Counted from the stretch's first letter, positions 11,640 through 25,230 are shown. The stretch is DNA of 64,000 nucleotides from Rhododendron vialii (GCF_030253575.1 NC_080563.1:29675001-29739000); one strand, 5' to 3'. A program made the numbers and translations. The notes: generated by a model from the sequence alone, not told the origin.

Positions 11640-12528
11640 ATGCGCAGGCCGGATGCACAAGACTCCTCCGACACAGAGCCTCTCGCAGCCGACCACGAAT
11701 CCCCGGCCACCACACAGCCGGATCGGAAAAGCCTCCTCCACCCTCACAAGGACTACGAGAAAACCACCCCTTTGTCTCTCCTCCTCCAACCGTTCCAATG
11801 GCTCCAAATGCTCTCACACCAACTCAACACCAGCTTCGTCGTCGGTATTTTCCTCGTTTATGGCCTCAGCCAGGGCTTTTCGGGATCTTTCTTTAGAGTC
11901 GTCACCGATTACTACTGGAAGGACGTTCAAAAGGTACTACTACATAGTATATATTAAGCTGTTGCCTACCGATTAATCGATCTAAAATCTCAAGCTATTA
12001 TAACGAGAATTAATTTAACGGTTCAAACATGAACCAACTATTGCATATTCTGATACCATATTGCTAATCGCAAATTCGCCTCAAATCTTGAGCTGAGAAA
12101 CAAGTAACAATTTTTTTCTTTTTGCAACAGGTGCAACCATCGGAAGTACAACTTTATATGGGCCTTTACTATATTCCATGGGTGATGAAGCCCGTGTGGG
12201 GCCTCTTGACAGATGTTTTCCCGGTGAGGGGTTACCACCGGCGGCCCTACTTTGTGTTGGCCGGGGTTCTGGGGACTGTGGCAGCCTTGGTTGTGGCGCT
12301 AAGCGGTAAGCTGGCGGTGGGGGTGGCGTTGGTTTGCTTGGTGGGTATAACTGCGGCGATGGCGATCGCTGATGTGACGATTGATGCTTGTATTGCTAGG
12401 AATAGTATTGAGTTCCGGTCATTGGCGCCGGACATGCAAAGCCTTTGTGGGTTTTGTACTTCTGTTGGTGCTCTTGTTGGGTATTCTACTAGCGGATTGT
12501 TTATTCATCATCTTGGAGCTCAGGTCTG

Positions 12529-12570
<42 letters not shown>

Positions 12571-15500
12571 AACGCGTTGACAATTGATAGGAAATAGTGA
12601 TGCTACCATTAATGTGTGGACCCACCATGGGCCTAATCTCAACTCTCCATAAACTATGGTTTTACTTGTAAATACGTAATCGATTCTCAAATTATTCTCC
12701 AAAATTTTTAAAATTAAACCCAAATTAGTACTATTATCAAATTACTGTAATTAATAACTCAGCGAACGATCCCTGAAATTAAATGTTGGTAATTAAATGT
12801 GGGTGCAGGGAGCATTAGGACTTTTGGCGATCCCACCAGCATCAGTGATAGGGCTGGGTTTAGTGATCTATGAACTCAAAACAAATGCTGTTGTTAGTTC
12901 GGACAAGAATATTAAGGTAACAACTTTCCTACGTACGTACTTCTCCTTCCAATTGAAGTTAATTTGCGTTGTTTTTGTGACATTGCTTTATGATAGTTAT
13001 TATTAAATACAAGAAAAGTAGTTTTGAAGATCCTAAATTAGTCGAGGTGCACGCAAACTGGTCCCAGACATATTAGTTATGAATAAAAATCAAATAACGT
13101 GAAACTTGTCCCTACTACTCATGAGTGGATGTATGTAATTTCTAGCGTGTCTATTGTCTAAGGAATAGACAAATTGGAACAAGTCGATTTTTAGTATACT
13201 TGATGTTCTCAATGAGCTAAACAAAATGAACAGTTCCGATCATTGAAGTGAGTCTGGAATAAATCATTTCTAGGTTGGATTTGAGAGCACAATTTTAGCC
13301 CGAAGAAGGTTATTTTTTTTAGCTCATTTCAATGATCATGAGACTGTTCCGGAAAAAAAAAATGATGAGACTGTTCATATTTTTAAGATGCCAAAAATCC
13401 AGTTGATTGCAAATCTTTTGATTCAATTTCGAAACACATTTGTATTGCAAAATTGGATGAAGTAGGTTTTGATCAAGTGATGCAATCTTATTTTTGCTAG
13501 ATAAATGTGTTTCCAAAATGAATATATCAAATTATATATATCTAATTAACTTGAATTTTGATTTGCTTGATATATACTCTCAATTACGAGTTAAACACAA
13601 CGAAGGGCCCCAGAGGCGAGTCTGGAAGGAATAATTTCTGGGCTGAAATTGTATTCTCCAATCCATTTGAAGGATGGGCTCCTCCACTAGCTCCCATTTT
13701 ATTCTTAAATTAGTCAAGGTTTAGTTAGACTTCATTCTTCTATAATCGGATTTTATTTATTTATTTTTGTTCGAGACTCGAGAGGATACTCTGTAGCCGT
13801 CTGAGGAGACAAATGAGCTCGCAGATAGAAGTTTAATTTGAATACGCATATAGAAATTAAGTCTCTTTTTTGTCTTTATGATTAACTTTCCAACTAAATT
13901 AGAATAAAATTTGTCACTATAAAACTTGAGAGCGTAAGCAATGACGTGACAAACGAACAAATTTATATCACTGCGTGTAAATTGTTTCGAACACCTAAGT
14001 TATCATCAAAAAATAAAAATGGAGATATTTGGATGGCCTCTTTTGGAATTAGGTTTTCTCCACAAGGCTAGCTCTAGACTACCACGTCCAAATGTGCTGT
14101 TAATTCAACCACCGCTGCCTTTTTTAATAGTTTGCTTATACTATCATATATATATATAGGATCTGAATCCTCTGTGAGGATCATGTGAGAGTTTTCATCC
14201 AAATCGTTCATCCCGACAATTAATGTTCCGGATTGAAAACGAACTTTTTTAAAAATTAATGAGTTAGAGAACAGTTAACTTTTTCTTAGAAGAGTTCGTT
14301 TTTAATTTGGATCATTGATTGCCTCCTTGGATGGTGCGGATTGTATGAAAATCCTCATAGGGAGGAATCCTCATAGAGGAGGGTAAAAGAACAAAATAGA
14401 GTGATGTCTATTGTGCTATGCAAACAAGAAGAAAGTTGTGAAAATATTCATTTCTATTTTAGCTACCAACAAAAACAATAGTATTATATTTTCCAGCTGG
14501 CCCTGTAAACCCAAAAATCAACAACCACGTGCTACGTACCTTTTGAGACAGCTCCACTTGATTAAGGTTATAGCTGTTCAAACCCTGTCTGCACATAAAG
14601 TTACAGAAACAGAATAGTATTATCAGTGGTGGAGTACTCTTGAGTAATAAAGTATAGGAAATTATTATTATTTTCTACACTTTATAATTGGTTTAACTTT
14701 TAAGTTCTCGCCGCATTGCATATATATATAGTTGACAATCTTTTTGAAATGGGGAAGATAAATTTAAAGTTTGTTGGACAAGGTTTCTATCTGATCAGTC
14801 TTGGATTCGAAGCAATATTTTTCTAGTTAACAGGGTTTTGCTACATAGTTGAATTTTTAAAAAATTTGTCCATAATTCCACAAGCTAAACAAACAAATAA
14901 ATTTAATGCAGTTAATTTATGAATACGAAATTAATACATTTAGCCCATCGGCAATAGACATGGATCACAATACCCACACCAATAATTTTTTTCTTTTGCT
15001 CGCATTTTTACGAATCTCTTTCAATATTAGCGTGACATTTGCTCAAGATAATGTGTTAGGTGTTCGTTTGTGGATTACCTATATTTACGGGTTTTCATAA
15101 TGTATTGGTTGAGTGTTCAAATAAAATGTAAACTAATTAAAATTACTACTAGTAAAATTCAAACAAAAAACACCCCGTTCGTTTTGGGGTTTTGGATTTT
15201 GGATTCTAATAATTATCTTATTTCTCTTCAATTATTACTTTTATTTTTCTCTCTATCTCTCGCCAATTATTACTTTATTTTCCATCATTACTCTATTTAT
15301 TTCTACACTCATTATCTATAAATCCAAATCCAAATCCCAAAACAATCGGGGCCAGGCCTTGGTGTACAGCCGCCAGTGGCTTAATCCATTCGGACAGGCG
15401 AGTTTGTTCTGCGGGCCAATATCAAAGAGAGCAGAAGTTGATTCCTAAGCCTAGTTGGTTGGGATTGTAATGGGGCAGTTCCTTTGGCGAACGTTCAATC

Positions 15501-18097
15501 CCCACCCTCCACTCGTCTTTCCTTTAGGATAGGATAGATTAAAATTACATTTTGGGGGGCCTTGTGAAAATTGAGGGCCCTGGACAAGTGTCTTGGTTTT
15601 TTTTCCCCACCCTCCACTCGTCTTTCCTCTAGGATAGAATAGATTAAGAAGATTATTGCATTTGGGACCTTTGTGAAAATTGAGGGCCCTGGTCAAGTGT
15701 CTCGTTTTTTTTTAGGTTAATAGTTGGGCTGCCTTGATTTCCTATCACCATTCTCATGCTAGCACAAGGCATGGAACTACATTGGACTTATTTATCGGTG
15801 GGCATCTCGAAAACACAAATCTAAAGGCACCATATTTTACGGGCTAGAATGTATTGAGAAAACTAAAAAATAGCTATTTGTCATATGAACTTGTATCTGG
15901 ATAAGATTATATGCAACGTAACTCATCTAATTTCTAAAGGACTAATTCCATCGACTACTAGCGGAGACCCATTTAAAGTCGACATAAAAGTAGTCCATAT
16001 GATTAGACTTTACAAATAGATAGCGCCTAACATATTTCGAACATGAGACTTAGAGAACTCTCGGGCCTCAACTCCTTTCAGGTTCAGAATAGAGGTTTTG
16101 AAAAAGCAACAGGAACATTCACCGTACGTGGGTATTAAATTTTCAACTAAAATAAAAATAGAGAAACATATTTACTCTTCTATTTTGGCGGCTTTCCCAA
16201 GCACAAGTTTGAACTTTGAGGTTGTCGTAGTGGAGCTTATGCAAGAAATTTTCGGGTGTATTTTCGTTAAACTAAATGGACTAAAATACCATTCTCCTCG
16301 TATATATTGACTAAAATACTCTCATTTAGCGGAAACAATTTGACTATAACCACTAGCTTGCGGTCCATTTAGTTTAGCGGAATCGCACCCGGACCTTCAT
16401 GGGTCGATCTGTTTTCAATAAAATATTGACGTATACCTAGGGTGCAATTTTCTTGGTTTTGTCTTGTGTAGGTGCAGGCAGTGCAGAAACTTGGGGGAGC
16501 AATAAAGGGGATGTACCAAACCATCCAAATCCCGCAGGTGTGGAAGCCATCACTCTACATGTACTTGTCGTTGGCACTCAGTATAAGCACTCATGAAGGA
16601 CAGTTCTATTGGTACACTAATCCTAAATTAGCTGATGGTCCCGCATTCTCCCAGGTAATCTGTCTCTCGGCTCTCTTTCTTTATATAATCCTTCAAAAAA
16701 ACACCAAATATTAAACCATGTCCTTTCCGAGAAAAAGTGTCCAAGTTTCTGACAAAATATAATACAAAGTTGTAAAAAATTTTGTGGATTTTTTCGCACA
16801 ATTCAAAAGAAATTATTTTTAGGAAATTGATATTCGCGCTCTATTATTTACTGATGGCGCTCCATTTTGTTCATAAAGTTATTAGTAACTTCACGTTAAA
16901 AGTGGACACTAAAAAGTGGAGCGCGAATATCAATTTCCTTATTTTTAAAAGTTGGACAAATTATTTTCAACAATATGGTATTTTGTAGTTGACTGTTGAC
17001 TCAAATCTCTAAAAAGGACCAACAATAAGAGACGGAAGGAATACAAGTTAGATCAAATACAACCCAAACAACTTGTCGCAATTTAAAACATCACGGACAC
17101 TTCTTGACACTTGAAATTCGTAGATATGATGAATTTCTGTCGATTTCAAACAAAGCAGTGTTGATTATTGGCTTGGTTTGCTAATTGAGGATGAAATTAT
17201 GATAAATTGCTGTTGGGTGTGAACTTACTGACAGTTTAATAACTTCAAGAAGGAAGTGGATTCTCTCCGGTCCAAGTTTTGGACTGGACTGGAGCGGATA
17301 GTCAAAATCTTCAATCAATCGTTCGGATTTGTTCAAAGTTTTAGAATTTGTGAGTAAATCTGAACCATTAATTTTTTCAATGTACAGCCCAGATTAGGAC
17401 TGTTTCCTCCGGTCCAAATTTTGGACCGGGGTGGATCTGAACCCAAGAAACTTATAATTTTGTCTACATCGATTATATATTCTTCTCTTTAATGCAGGAA
17501 TTCGTTGGAATGATCTATGCAATAGGTGCATTGGCTTCTATAGTTGGAGTGCTAATCTACCACAAACTTCTAAAAGACTACCCATTCAGAAAGCTACTTT
17601 TCTTTGCCCAGCTCCTCTTTGGCCTCACCGGAATGCTCGATCTCATTTTCATTTTACGGTTGAACAAAAGAGTGGGAGTTCCAGATTCCTTCTTTGTTAT
17701 CACGGAGGAATGCATTTCCAGAATCGTGACCAGAATCCGATGGATTCCCATGATTGTGTTGAGCACACGGCTTTGTCCTCTGGGAATCGAGGGCACATTT
17801 TTCGCGCTTTTAATGTGCATAGACAGTTTTGGTTCACTCACCAACAAGTGGGGCGGAGGAATGGTTCTTCACATATTCCATGTCACAAGAACTGATTTCA
17901 GCAACCTATGGCTGGTGGTGCTCATAAGAAACATTTTGAGACTTGCAACTCTGTCTTTCATTTTCCTTATCCCCAATGTTGATCCATCAGAAACCATAAT
18001 CCCTGCTGATCTTTTGGGGAACACAATAAAATCCGGTGAGGATGAGGATGCTGATAACTTGCAACTTGTTCCCTTCAATGAGGAAGATGAAGTTTAG
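11640..18097 (+). CDS. folate-biopterin transporter family protein (MFS-type)
   Basis: Five exons, 11640-11933, 12131-12523, 12809-12916, 16472-16654 and 17498-18097, with GT-AG introns all in phase 0, give 525 residues, a usual size for plant members. The protein has about a dozen hydrophobic segments. Exon 1 contains FVVGIFLVYGLSQGFSGSFF. Exon 2 opens with the family-typical LYYIPWVMKPVWG followed by a loop motif TDVFPVRGYHRRPY and ADVTIDACIARNS. The N- and C-termini are hydrophilic and acidic. Plant members are membrane proteins related to folate and pterin carriers; some act at plastids, but substrate and location of this one cannot be read from the sequence. No disruption was seen. Intron 3 is 3.6 kb because of repeats. 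Neighbour gene A is convergent. Confidence 0.9.
12527..12569 (+). repeat. (TC)n microsatellite at start of intron 2
   Basis: About 20 TC units directly follow the donor site of transporter intron 2, so length variation here could affect splicing. Confidence 0.85.
12917..16471. other. large repeat-laden intron 3 of the transporter gene
   Basis: 3555 bp without a coding frame of note. Contents: a foldback unit at 14160-14385 with arms GAATCCTC(T)GTGAGGAT / ATCCTCATAG; an inverted-repeat MITE at 15174-15352 (CCCCGTTCGTTTTGGG... / ...CCCAAAACAATCGGGG); a direct repeat of about 105 bp at 15497-15602 and 15605-15707 (CCCCACCCTCCACTCGTCTTTCC...). The remainder is AT-rich. Confidence 0.6.
16821..16939. 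mobile_element. small MITE in transporter intron 4
   Basis: A 119-bp element with perfect 21-bp inverted ends, AGGAAATTGATATTCGCGCTC. It is flanked by the direct repeat TATTTTT (16814-16820 and 16940-16946), or 8 bp if one shared T is counted, which would fit a hAT-type insertion. Confidence 0.7.
17257..17445. repeat. foldback repeat in transporter intron 4
   Basis: Ends are inverted copies around TCTCCGGTCCAAGTTTTGGAC and CCGGTCCAAATTTTGGACCGG. The inner arms share AAATCTGAACC / GTTCGGATTTG words. No clean target duplication. Confidence 0.5.
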
Positions 18098-21057
18098 TTC
18101 AATTGGTTGTATAAATACATATATTGTAACGAAGTTTCGTTACAAATTTTCATTTATTTGTTTTTTTTTTGCCACGTAAATGGTCATTTATACTGGTTCA
18201 TTTTATCTTGGGAAGTATGGATAAGTGTTTGGGAAGGCCTATGGTACTGTTGGTACACACCCCTTAACAGAACCCAATACCCAAATTCAAGTATATATGA
18301 TCAACAGAAATGAGAAAAAATTATTCGTATTGGTGAAAAGATGAATAAACATGATTTTAAAAGTTACCATATCTGAAAGCCGGCAACTCTAAAGTCGAAC
18401 AGGATTTCATCCAGACAGAATCATAGAACGCTATGTTATTGTTAGATATTTTTGTGGATGAAATTATTTATCAGCTTACTGTATTTTCACTCCTCCTAAT
18501 TTTGTAGCAGGTTTTTCCGCAGCTATGATTCGAAACATTGCAGAACATATATAAATATTCCAATAGACACTACTACCTCATCTTTTGTCCTTGAACATGG
18601 CGGGATTCCATTCTTTTTTGGGTTCTTCGAAACGAAACGAGGCGCTCCTTTCGCAATCTCTCAATTGAGTATTTCATGCTCACCATATTCTTGACAAACA
18701 TTTGGTTTTCGAGGCCAATAGAAGAGCTTTCTTTTGGCCCCAACTTATGCCGGCCGTTGCTCTGCCTTTTTTCTCTTTTTTTTGTCCTTGTTTCTTGGAC
18801 ATAGGCCTTCCCAAACACTTATTTGTAGGCCTATACACATATTTGTAGTGGTAAGAGAATTTTGGCACTCAGACGTTTATCCATTTGCACTCCTTTTTTG
18901 ATCCATGACGTGAAGTTACAAAAATACTATTCTCTCTTTAAACTTCGTTCTGGTACCTTAACAACCCTCACAATTAATCACAATAAACTAACGAAGAGAC
19001 GAGCCATTTGATGTTTGAAATTTGCATTGAAGTCCCAAAAACACTACACCTATGTCTAATGCCAATATAACTATGCCTAATATTGCCACTCTGAAAACAA
19101 AAGAGAAATCCAAGAATATGAAGAATGTCAATTTGAAGCATGGTAGTACAGAAGTAATTAAGAAAGGATCAAAGAAGTTCAAAATTATTCGAAACTGCAG
19201 ATTTGGGATATATCAATCTCCTCGGGTGATGTCCATTATTCACAATCAAAACAGGATCATCGTGAAGGATGCAGAAGGAGCCTATGAAGTTGGAAAGTAA
19301 ATGGATGTGGTTTTTGATTGGGAAGAGGATGACATTATTAGTCATTTTTCCAAATTCACAAATAGAGATTCTTGTGGGAAATCCGTACGTATTGTCTCAA
19401 TCTTGACAGGGCAGTTCTTAGTGGGGTGGTGATTGTACTGTTTATCGGTAGGGAGTATTAGGAAATCAATCAAGAGGGTGATAATAGAAGAAAGGTCAAT
19501 TTTTAATGCTTGGGTTTTGAGAGTTGCAGTCTGGACTTTTGGCGAAAACTGAAGGTTTTTCCTGGCAGTTTGGCTTGTATATGGAATAACTAAATTTTTT
19601 TAAGGTCAAGGATTTGGAATTTCTAGGTCTGTGGTGACGTGGTGTCTATGGGGCCGGGTTACCAAAGCAATTAGGATCGAGTACTATTGGGTTGAGAAAT
19701 GAATTGAATCTGTCGCAGCAGAGCACATATGGTAGCTAGTATATATGCACGCCAGCGTTCAATGCGTTCCTAGCTAGAAATCATGGAAGTAATCTTACGC
19801 TATGGCTTTCAAGTGCAGCGAGCTAGCTAGGCATTTGAGTTTTGCAAATTCAGCATTGGATGCCTATTTATCAATTTTGCCAGATGCGCTAGAGGGGTAC
19901 GTTCGTATATCCATAAACATAGAATAGGTGGAAGCTAGCAAAAGAAAACTGGTATGTAGGTGTGAAGAATTGGGTGTGACCGCATGTATCTATCCCGATC
20001 TCGCTGGCTGGATCTCGCTGGCTGGTCCATAAGTACTCTACTAGTGACAAGTCTGATTTGGTGTGGGTGCCCAGTTGGATGCTTATGTTGGGCTTCTCGT
20101 GAGTTTCCAGTAGTACTCAAATATGTGCACTAAATGGATGGTCAAGCGTATATATGCTAGCAGCGATTTTTGAAGCTGTCGTCGTATCTGTATTTTTTTG
20201 TTGCATTTTAGATTGGTAGTTTGTATTTTGGTTTCTTCTTCTGGTCGGTTGGGATTTAGAGTATGTGGCCGGCAACCTACTTCTTGTTATTTTTACTGAT
20301 CAGGTTTTCAACATTCCTTTTTTCTTAATTACAAAATTAAGTAGACTAGGAATGCAAAAACTCATGTGGAGATATCATCGAAGACAATGAAGATGCATGA
20401 GAAATAGGTAACGTAACAATTGAATTGGAGCACCTCTTAACAAACGGTGTAGAACTCAACAATGTAGCATGACAACATATTGCAATAAAACACCAAAATA
20501 CCCCGGCCAACAAAGAGATTACGTCAACGAAAAGGAATTAAAGTATATCAATGAAATGTGCAACTGCGCGTATAATATGATGATCAAGTCTTGACGACAA
20601 GAATAAAATAGATAGCCGAAGTAGCTAGTGCCGTAGAAATACATTCCCGTGTTTCAGCAATTCCATACAGAGGAAAGAGAGAAGATCAGGGAGTTCTCTT
20701 CATTTATTTGTTCGTAATCTTTTGGCAATTTCTCAGGCGAGAATATTGTTACTTTTGGTTTTTTGAATGCTGAAGACACCAACGTCTATCGATATCCACA
20801 TCGATATATCCATCCTTCAAGAGTCATCGATCTTCTGTTTACTTTGATGCGAGAGAATTAGTATAAATTGCACCGCGCTACCAAGTATGGACTTATCTTC
20901 CCCATTATACATGTATTTTAGTCTAATACATTGGCGGCAACACAATCATGCATGCCTTGAGATTTGCGAGTTTTGTGATCCTTTTCATATCGTGCAACTG
21001 TCGGTTCAAAAGGATATGGATATTTGGTGGCAGGATCGATCCCTAGCTAGCCTGCAA
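18098..21057. other. intergenic region between the convergent transporter and RING gene A
   Basis: No gene is supported. A 23-bp perfect inverted repeat, ATAAGTGTTTGGGAAGGCCTATG, occurs at 18221-18243 and in reverse at 18800-18822, 556 bases apart. A frame at 19052-19300 (82 codons, basic) has no recognisable domain and no exon context. The remainder shows no structure. Confidence 0.45.
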
Positions 21058-24000
21058 TTAAGGCCCAGGAACAGGAGGTAGTGGCTCAACGACGGGAGGG
21101 AGTACTCTTCGACTTCGACGATGAGGTTGAAGACGATTATTGGTGATTCTGCGAAAGAGACCAACTGCAGCGAGGACGAGTACAAGACCCACTGTACAAC
21201 ATTCAAAGATTGTACTGACCCCCCAGAACCCTGTCGATATAATAGTTTGTTGTTTATTAGGTAGAAGATGAGTACTCAATACATCACAAGAGCATTTTCA
21301 AAGGCATGCCCTAACAGTTGTTGCAAAAAAAAAAAGAAGGTAAATTGTAGAAACAGGAAATAAAGAAAGAGAAAAACTCTAGTTTAGCTCCAAGGGAATG
21401 ATATAATTTACTAGTGGAAAAACTTGGTGCTAGATGCAGTCTAGTCTAGAGGAAGGATCCGGGATCCGGCCAAGTCAAATTTTACGAAGAGAGAGTTCGC
21501 CAAGAATAAATAAATTAGGTTTCTTCACGAGTTCATGGTCTAAATACAATTTTAGGGAGTTCGATCGTAGTCATAAAGTACGAAAATGCTTTCATATATC
21601 GAATACGAATCGGATGCATGATTTAACTTACACATATATCGAAAATGCTTTGATAGATTCTTATTTTCGTGTATCTCATAATTCGGAAATCATAATTTAT
21701 GAGCCAGAATCTATAATCCACCAACTAAATTCTTTCGCAAATTAATACTCCCTCACTATACCCAATGAGATTTTTGGTTTAGGTTAATACTTTCTTATCC
21801 AAAACAAAAACAAAAAGCATGAAAATGAAGATATACCCAATGCCAAACAGAATTTTACAGCTTCCAAAAGAAAAATGAAGTTATAAGTCTAATAGCAATT
21901 AAATTTATTCTGTATAAGTTTATATATATATAGTACAAAATACCTCCAGGAAGAAATCCAAAGCCATAGTAGTTGTAGGAAAGTGACAAAGCTAACTGCA
22001 AAAAGTAGAGAAACAAAGTTAATTAAGAGCATCTCTAATGGTATGAACTAATTGATTTGATTAGAGAAACAAAGTTAATTATATTGTATCTACATTTAAT
22101 AAACCTGAGAGCAAAGCCAAGTGGATATAAGATAACAATCAAATTAAATGGTTTGCCTTCTAAGAGGTCACAAGGTAGAATCTCATGGTGGCCGAACACT
22201 CCAAATCTTGGGCCGGCCGGCAACTAGAGGTTTGTTTGGTTGAGATGCGTAAAGCTGACCTAGATACCCCAATTATCAAACTAAAATGATGGTCAGTGTA
22301 GGAGGACCCTTTTTTTTTTTATCGGCAAAAGAAATATATTGGGAACTCGATAAAGGGCATGTACATTAAGGAGAGGAAGATCATAAGCATCATATATGCA
22401 CTAGAGAATTAGCATCCTAACAAAATTAGAATCCCATCCTAGCTAGCTAGCCATCATGCATGCATGTCCTCAATGATGGAATTAACAAGAAGAGTTGGAG
22501 GACTACTTACAGCAACGATGCGGGCAATGGCAAAGTTGAGTATAAGTTTATCAGGATCCAAGAGTCCTCTAGAATATCTCTTCAACATCAGGAACATAAT
22601 AACTCCAATCACAATTAGCACCACCAAAATCGCAGGTAACAGATAGGGAAGGAGTCTCTTCAAGTACATTGGTGCCAGACGCGATAGCAGCCGCATTTTC
22701 TGTAGAAAATTAGTATAAGGCAGAAAGTTCATGTCAGTTATTAGAGAGGTCATATTTAAATGGCAACACGCATGCATAGTTGCAATGCTAAATAGTAGTA
22801 GTAGTAATATTTTGCCTACTCTATCTGGTTCGTTGTTCGACGAGTAAATGAACACTTTGCCCGAAAGCCTCTATCTGGTTATGAGAGGTATATATGCACC
22901 CATTGAATGCACCTTAAATAGTAGTAATATTTTGCATAAAAATTCAGCACTATTAATATGTATGCATTAATATAATTAATGGATTTGTGTTGCAATGGGA
23001 AATCAGATAAAAATAAATAAAACTAGGTAATACTCAAAAATAAATTCTGGAATTATATTTTTATATTGCTTATATCATATCTACACACACAGTCATACAT
23101 GGGTAAAAAAAAAAAAAAAAAACTTACCAAGATGAGGCTGTGGACTCCACCTCCAGAAAGACGATTATAGGCCTGAATTATAAACAAGGCCTCAACAACT
23201 TCATTCTCAGTACGAAGGGATAGAGATGGATCAGGCGTCATTATTTTGATGGGTTGATTGCACAATGGGCATTTGCAACGTAGAAAAAGGCTTTTATAGA
23301 GCCAGAACGTAATAATACAATTCGCTGCACAGAAAAATAATACACTGTTTTGATTTTTATTTTTTAAAGCCAACAAGCTAGTACTATTAATATTTGCAAT
23401 GAAATTGGGAAAATTGAATAATGAATGGTTTGTGAAAATTTACGAGAATTTTTTTAACCTAATGGCGCCTTTTCTTTACTTTCTCCATTGATATGGAAAT
23501 GTAGAACGCAAGAAAGTTGTTACATCTCTAAGAAGAGAGGAAACGCGTTTTCTGTCTTTCTGTTTTCTCATTTCCATGCTTATTTTTTGGATACATGTAA
23601 GTAACCTTAATTGTTCAGAAAGGTATTTATAAATTATTTTTTTAACAGTTTTCTTTGTGAAACTACCAATTAAAAGATGTTATCAAAATTTCTGAAATTT
23701 CATTTTTTTTTGTTAAGTTGCATTTGCAAGCATGGAAAATGAAAGTGGAAAAACCAAAACAGTTTTTTTTTTTTTTTTTAATACAAAATTTGTTGTGTAT
23801 TTTTCCCGTCTCCCACATTTTCCTTGAACCAAGTTCCGGGTTAGCTAGGGCTTCAAATTGGTCCCACATCAACCAAAGAAAATTGAAAATCAAACAAGTA
23901 GATTCACATAACAGAAACTCACCGCAATACCAATGTCCACAATTCGTCTTGCATGGAATGTTGTAGTTTTCAAAGCAAATGGGGCAGATATCATCATTAG

Positions 24001-24541
24001 GAGGTGCATCGTTCTCCATCTCGGCACCAGGAGAGGTTTTTTTTTCTTTCTCTCTCTCACTCGGACGGATATCTTTCTTTCTCTCACAATGATTTTCCCT
24101 TTCCTCGCCCTTTTTCTTACTCCCTCTAACCTCATTGTCCGCAAGGGCCTCCATTTCCGTTTCTCTCTCTCTAATAAAATCAAGAGGGCTGTTTTTCTCT
24201 GTCTCAACGTTAGGAAGGGCTTCTATTTCCCTCTCCTCGCCTTTTGTCTCGCTCTCTCTTATAACCTCAACATTAGCATGGGCCTCCGTTTTTGTGGTTC
24301 TCTCACCAAGGAAACCAGGAGGGGTTTCTTTTTCCTTGTCTTTGCTCTTTCTCTCTTGCTGCCTAACCTCAACGTTCTCCATTTCTGTGTTTCCGTCTCT
24401 GAGGAGTAAATCAGAGAGGATTTCTTTCTCTCTCTCAGCATCAAAAGGAATAGGAATTTCTTTCTCCTTCTCACAAGGACTTTCTCTCTCTTTATTTTTT
24501 TTCTTTCCCTGTTTAACCTCATTTGTAGCAGAACCCTCCAT
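21058..24541 (-). CDS. RING-HC membrane protein, RNF170-like E3 ubiquitin ligase (gene A)
   Basis: Five exons, 24541-23923, 23324-23128, 22699-22511, 21995-21944 and 21230-21058, with GT-AG introns, give 409 residues. Residues 1-180 are very charged (Lys/Glu/Arg) with imperfect repeats of blocks ending NVEV or NEV. A C3HC4 RING follows: C186, C189, C201, H203, C206, C209, C225, C228, split by intron 1. Then come a transmembrane helix (about 288-312), the segment DPDKLILNFAIARIV, a short hydrophobic exon 4 and a last hydrophobic segment (about 358-378) before an Arg/Pro-rich tail. The layout matches plant proteins annotated RNF170-like: a RING E3 anchored in a membrane, probably the ER. Substrate unknown. 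Gene B at 48959-58292 is its paralogue. No break was seen. Confidence 0.8.
22308..22400 (-). repeat. LINE 3'-end fragment in intron 3 of gene A
   Basis: The minus strand reads ...TTTCTTTTGCCGAT followed by an A run, the same tail style as the LINE ends at 25957 and 57164. The inner limit is uncertain and no target duplication was found. Confidence 0.35.
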
Positions 24542-24812
24542 TGCTACGTTTGTCTCTTTTCCAATTCTCTCTTTCTGGATTACCGAGCACCTTCATTCCC
24601 TCCTTCATCTCTTTATATACACAACCAAGGTTTTGAAAGTCATCGTCGGTCCTCCCTCCAACCAGAAACTCAAGCTTCCCCATTTGGTTGTTCTTTATCA
24701 AAATAGTATTAGGGCTTTGACTCTTGTTTCAATTGGATTCAATCTTGACCTTGCCAGGTATTTCTATCTATATATGTATATGCATAGATAATATCCATAA
24801 AAAAATTTGTGG

Positions 24813-24816
<4 letters not shown>

Positions 24817-24881
<65 letters not shown>
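24817..24881. repeat. compound (CT)n(AT)n microsatellite upstream of gene A
   Basis: About 39 bases of CT repeat run directly into about 26 bases of AT repeat, roughly 280 bases upstream of the gene A start codon. Confidence 0.9.
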
Positions 24882-24904
24882 GTTTCCTTCTTCTATGGAC
24901 CACT

Positions 24905-25230
24905 TTATTTTAATAAAATAAGGATATTTCTTTTCCGATCCAATTTTGATGATCCAAGCCGCTCAATGTGTTCAGAACGTGATTTTAAGGGTATTCATTA
25001 AAAATCAGCAAAAAAAAAAACTGGGAAGGGCTTCATCCAAACAGTTTTTGTTATTTTTTATCAAACGGTTCAAATAAAAACTGCTCAAATCAAAGCCATT
25101 CCTGGTCATTTTTTTTGCCGATTTCTCGCGAGTACCATTAAAATCACGTTCTGAACACATTGAGCGGCTCGGATCATCGAAATTCGATCGAAAAATGGAA
25201 AAAATAGGAAGGTCCTTATTTTGACCTCCT
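24905..25230. repeat. foldback MITE, family 1, copy 2
   Basis: The left arm has GATCCAAGCCGCTCAATGTG then TTCAGAACGTGATTTTAAGGGTA. The right arm carries the inverse, ending CACATTGAGCGGCTCGGATC. Arms are over 90 bases and highly similar, so a transcript would form a long hairpin. The outer ends (AAAATAAGGA / TCCTTATTTT) also pair. Limits are approximate. Confidence 0.65.

Noticed and set aside
19052..19300. 82-codon basic frame between the transporter and gene A
   Set aside because: No recognisable domain, no splice partners and no neighbour logic; probably chance or a relic.
21434..21745. 103-codon plus-strand frame in intron 4 of gene A, AT-rich with organelle-like composition
   Set aside because: I thought of a plastid-derived fragment but could not match it to a specific plastid gene; no start context or exon structure supports a nuclear gene.
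24135..24791. 218-codon plus-strand frame over gene A exon 1
   Set aside because: It is the complement of the Lys/Glu-rich exon (giving Ser/Leu/Phe-rich peptide) and shows no gene features.
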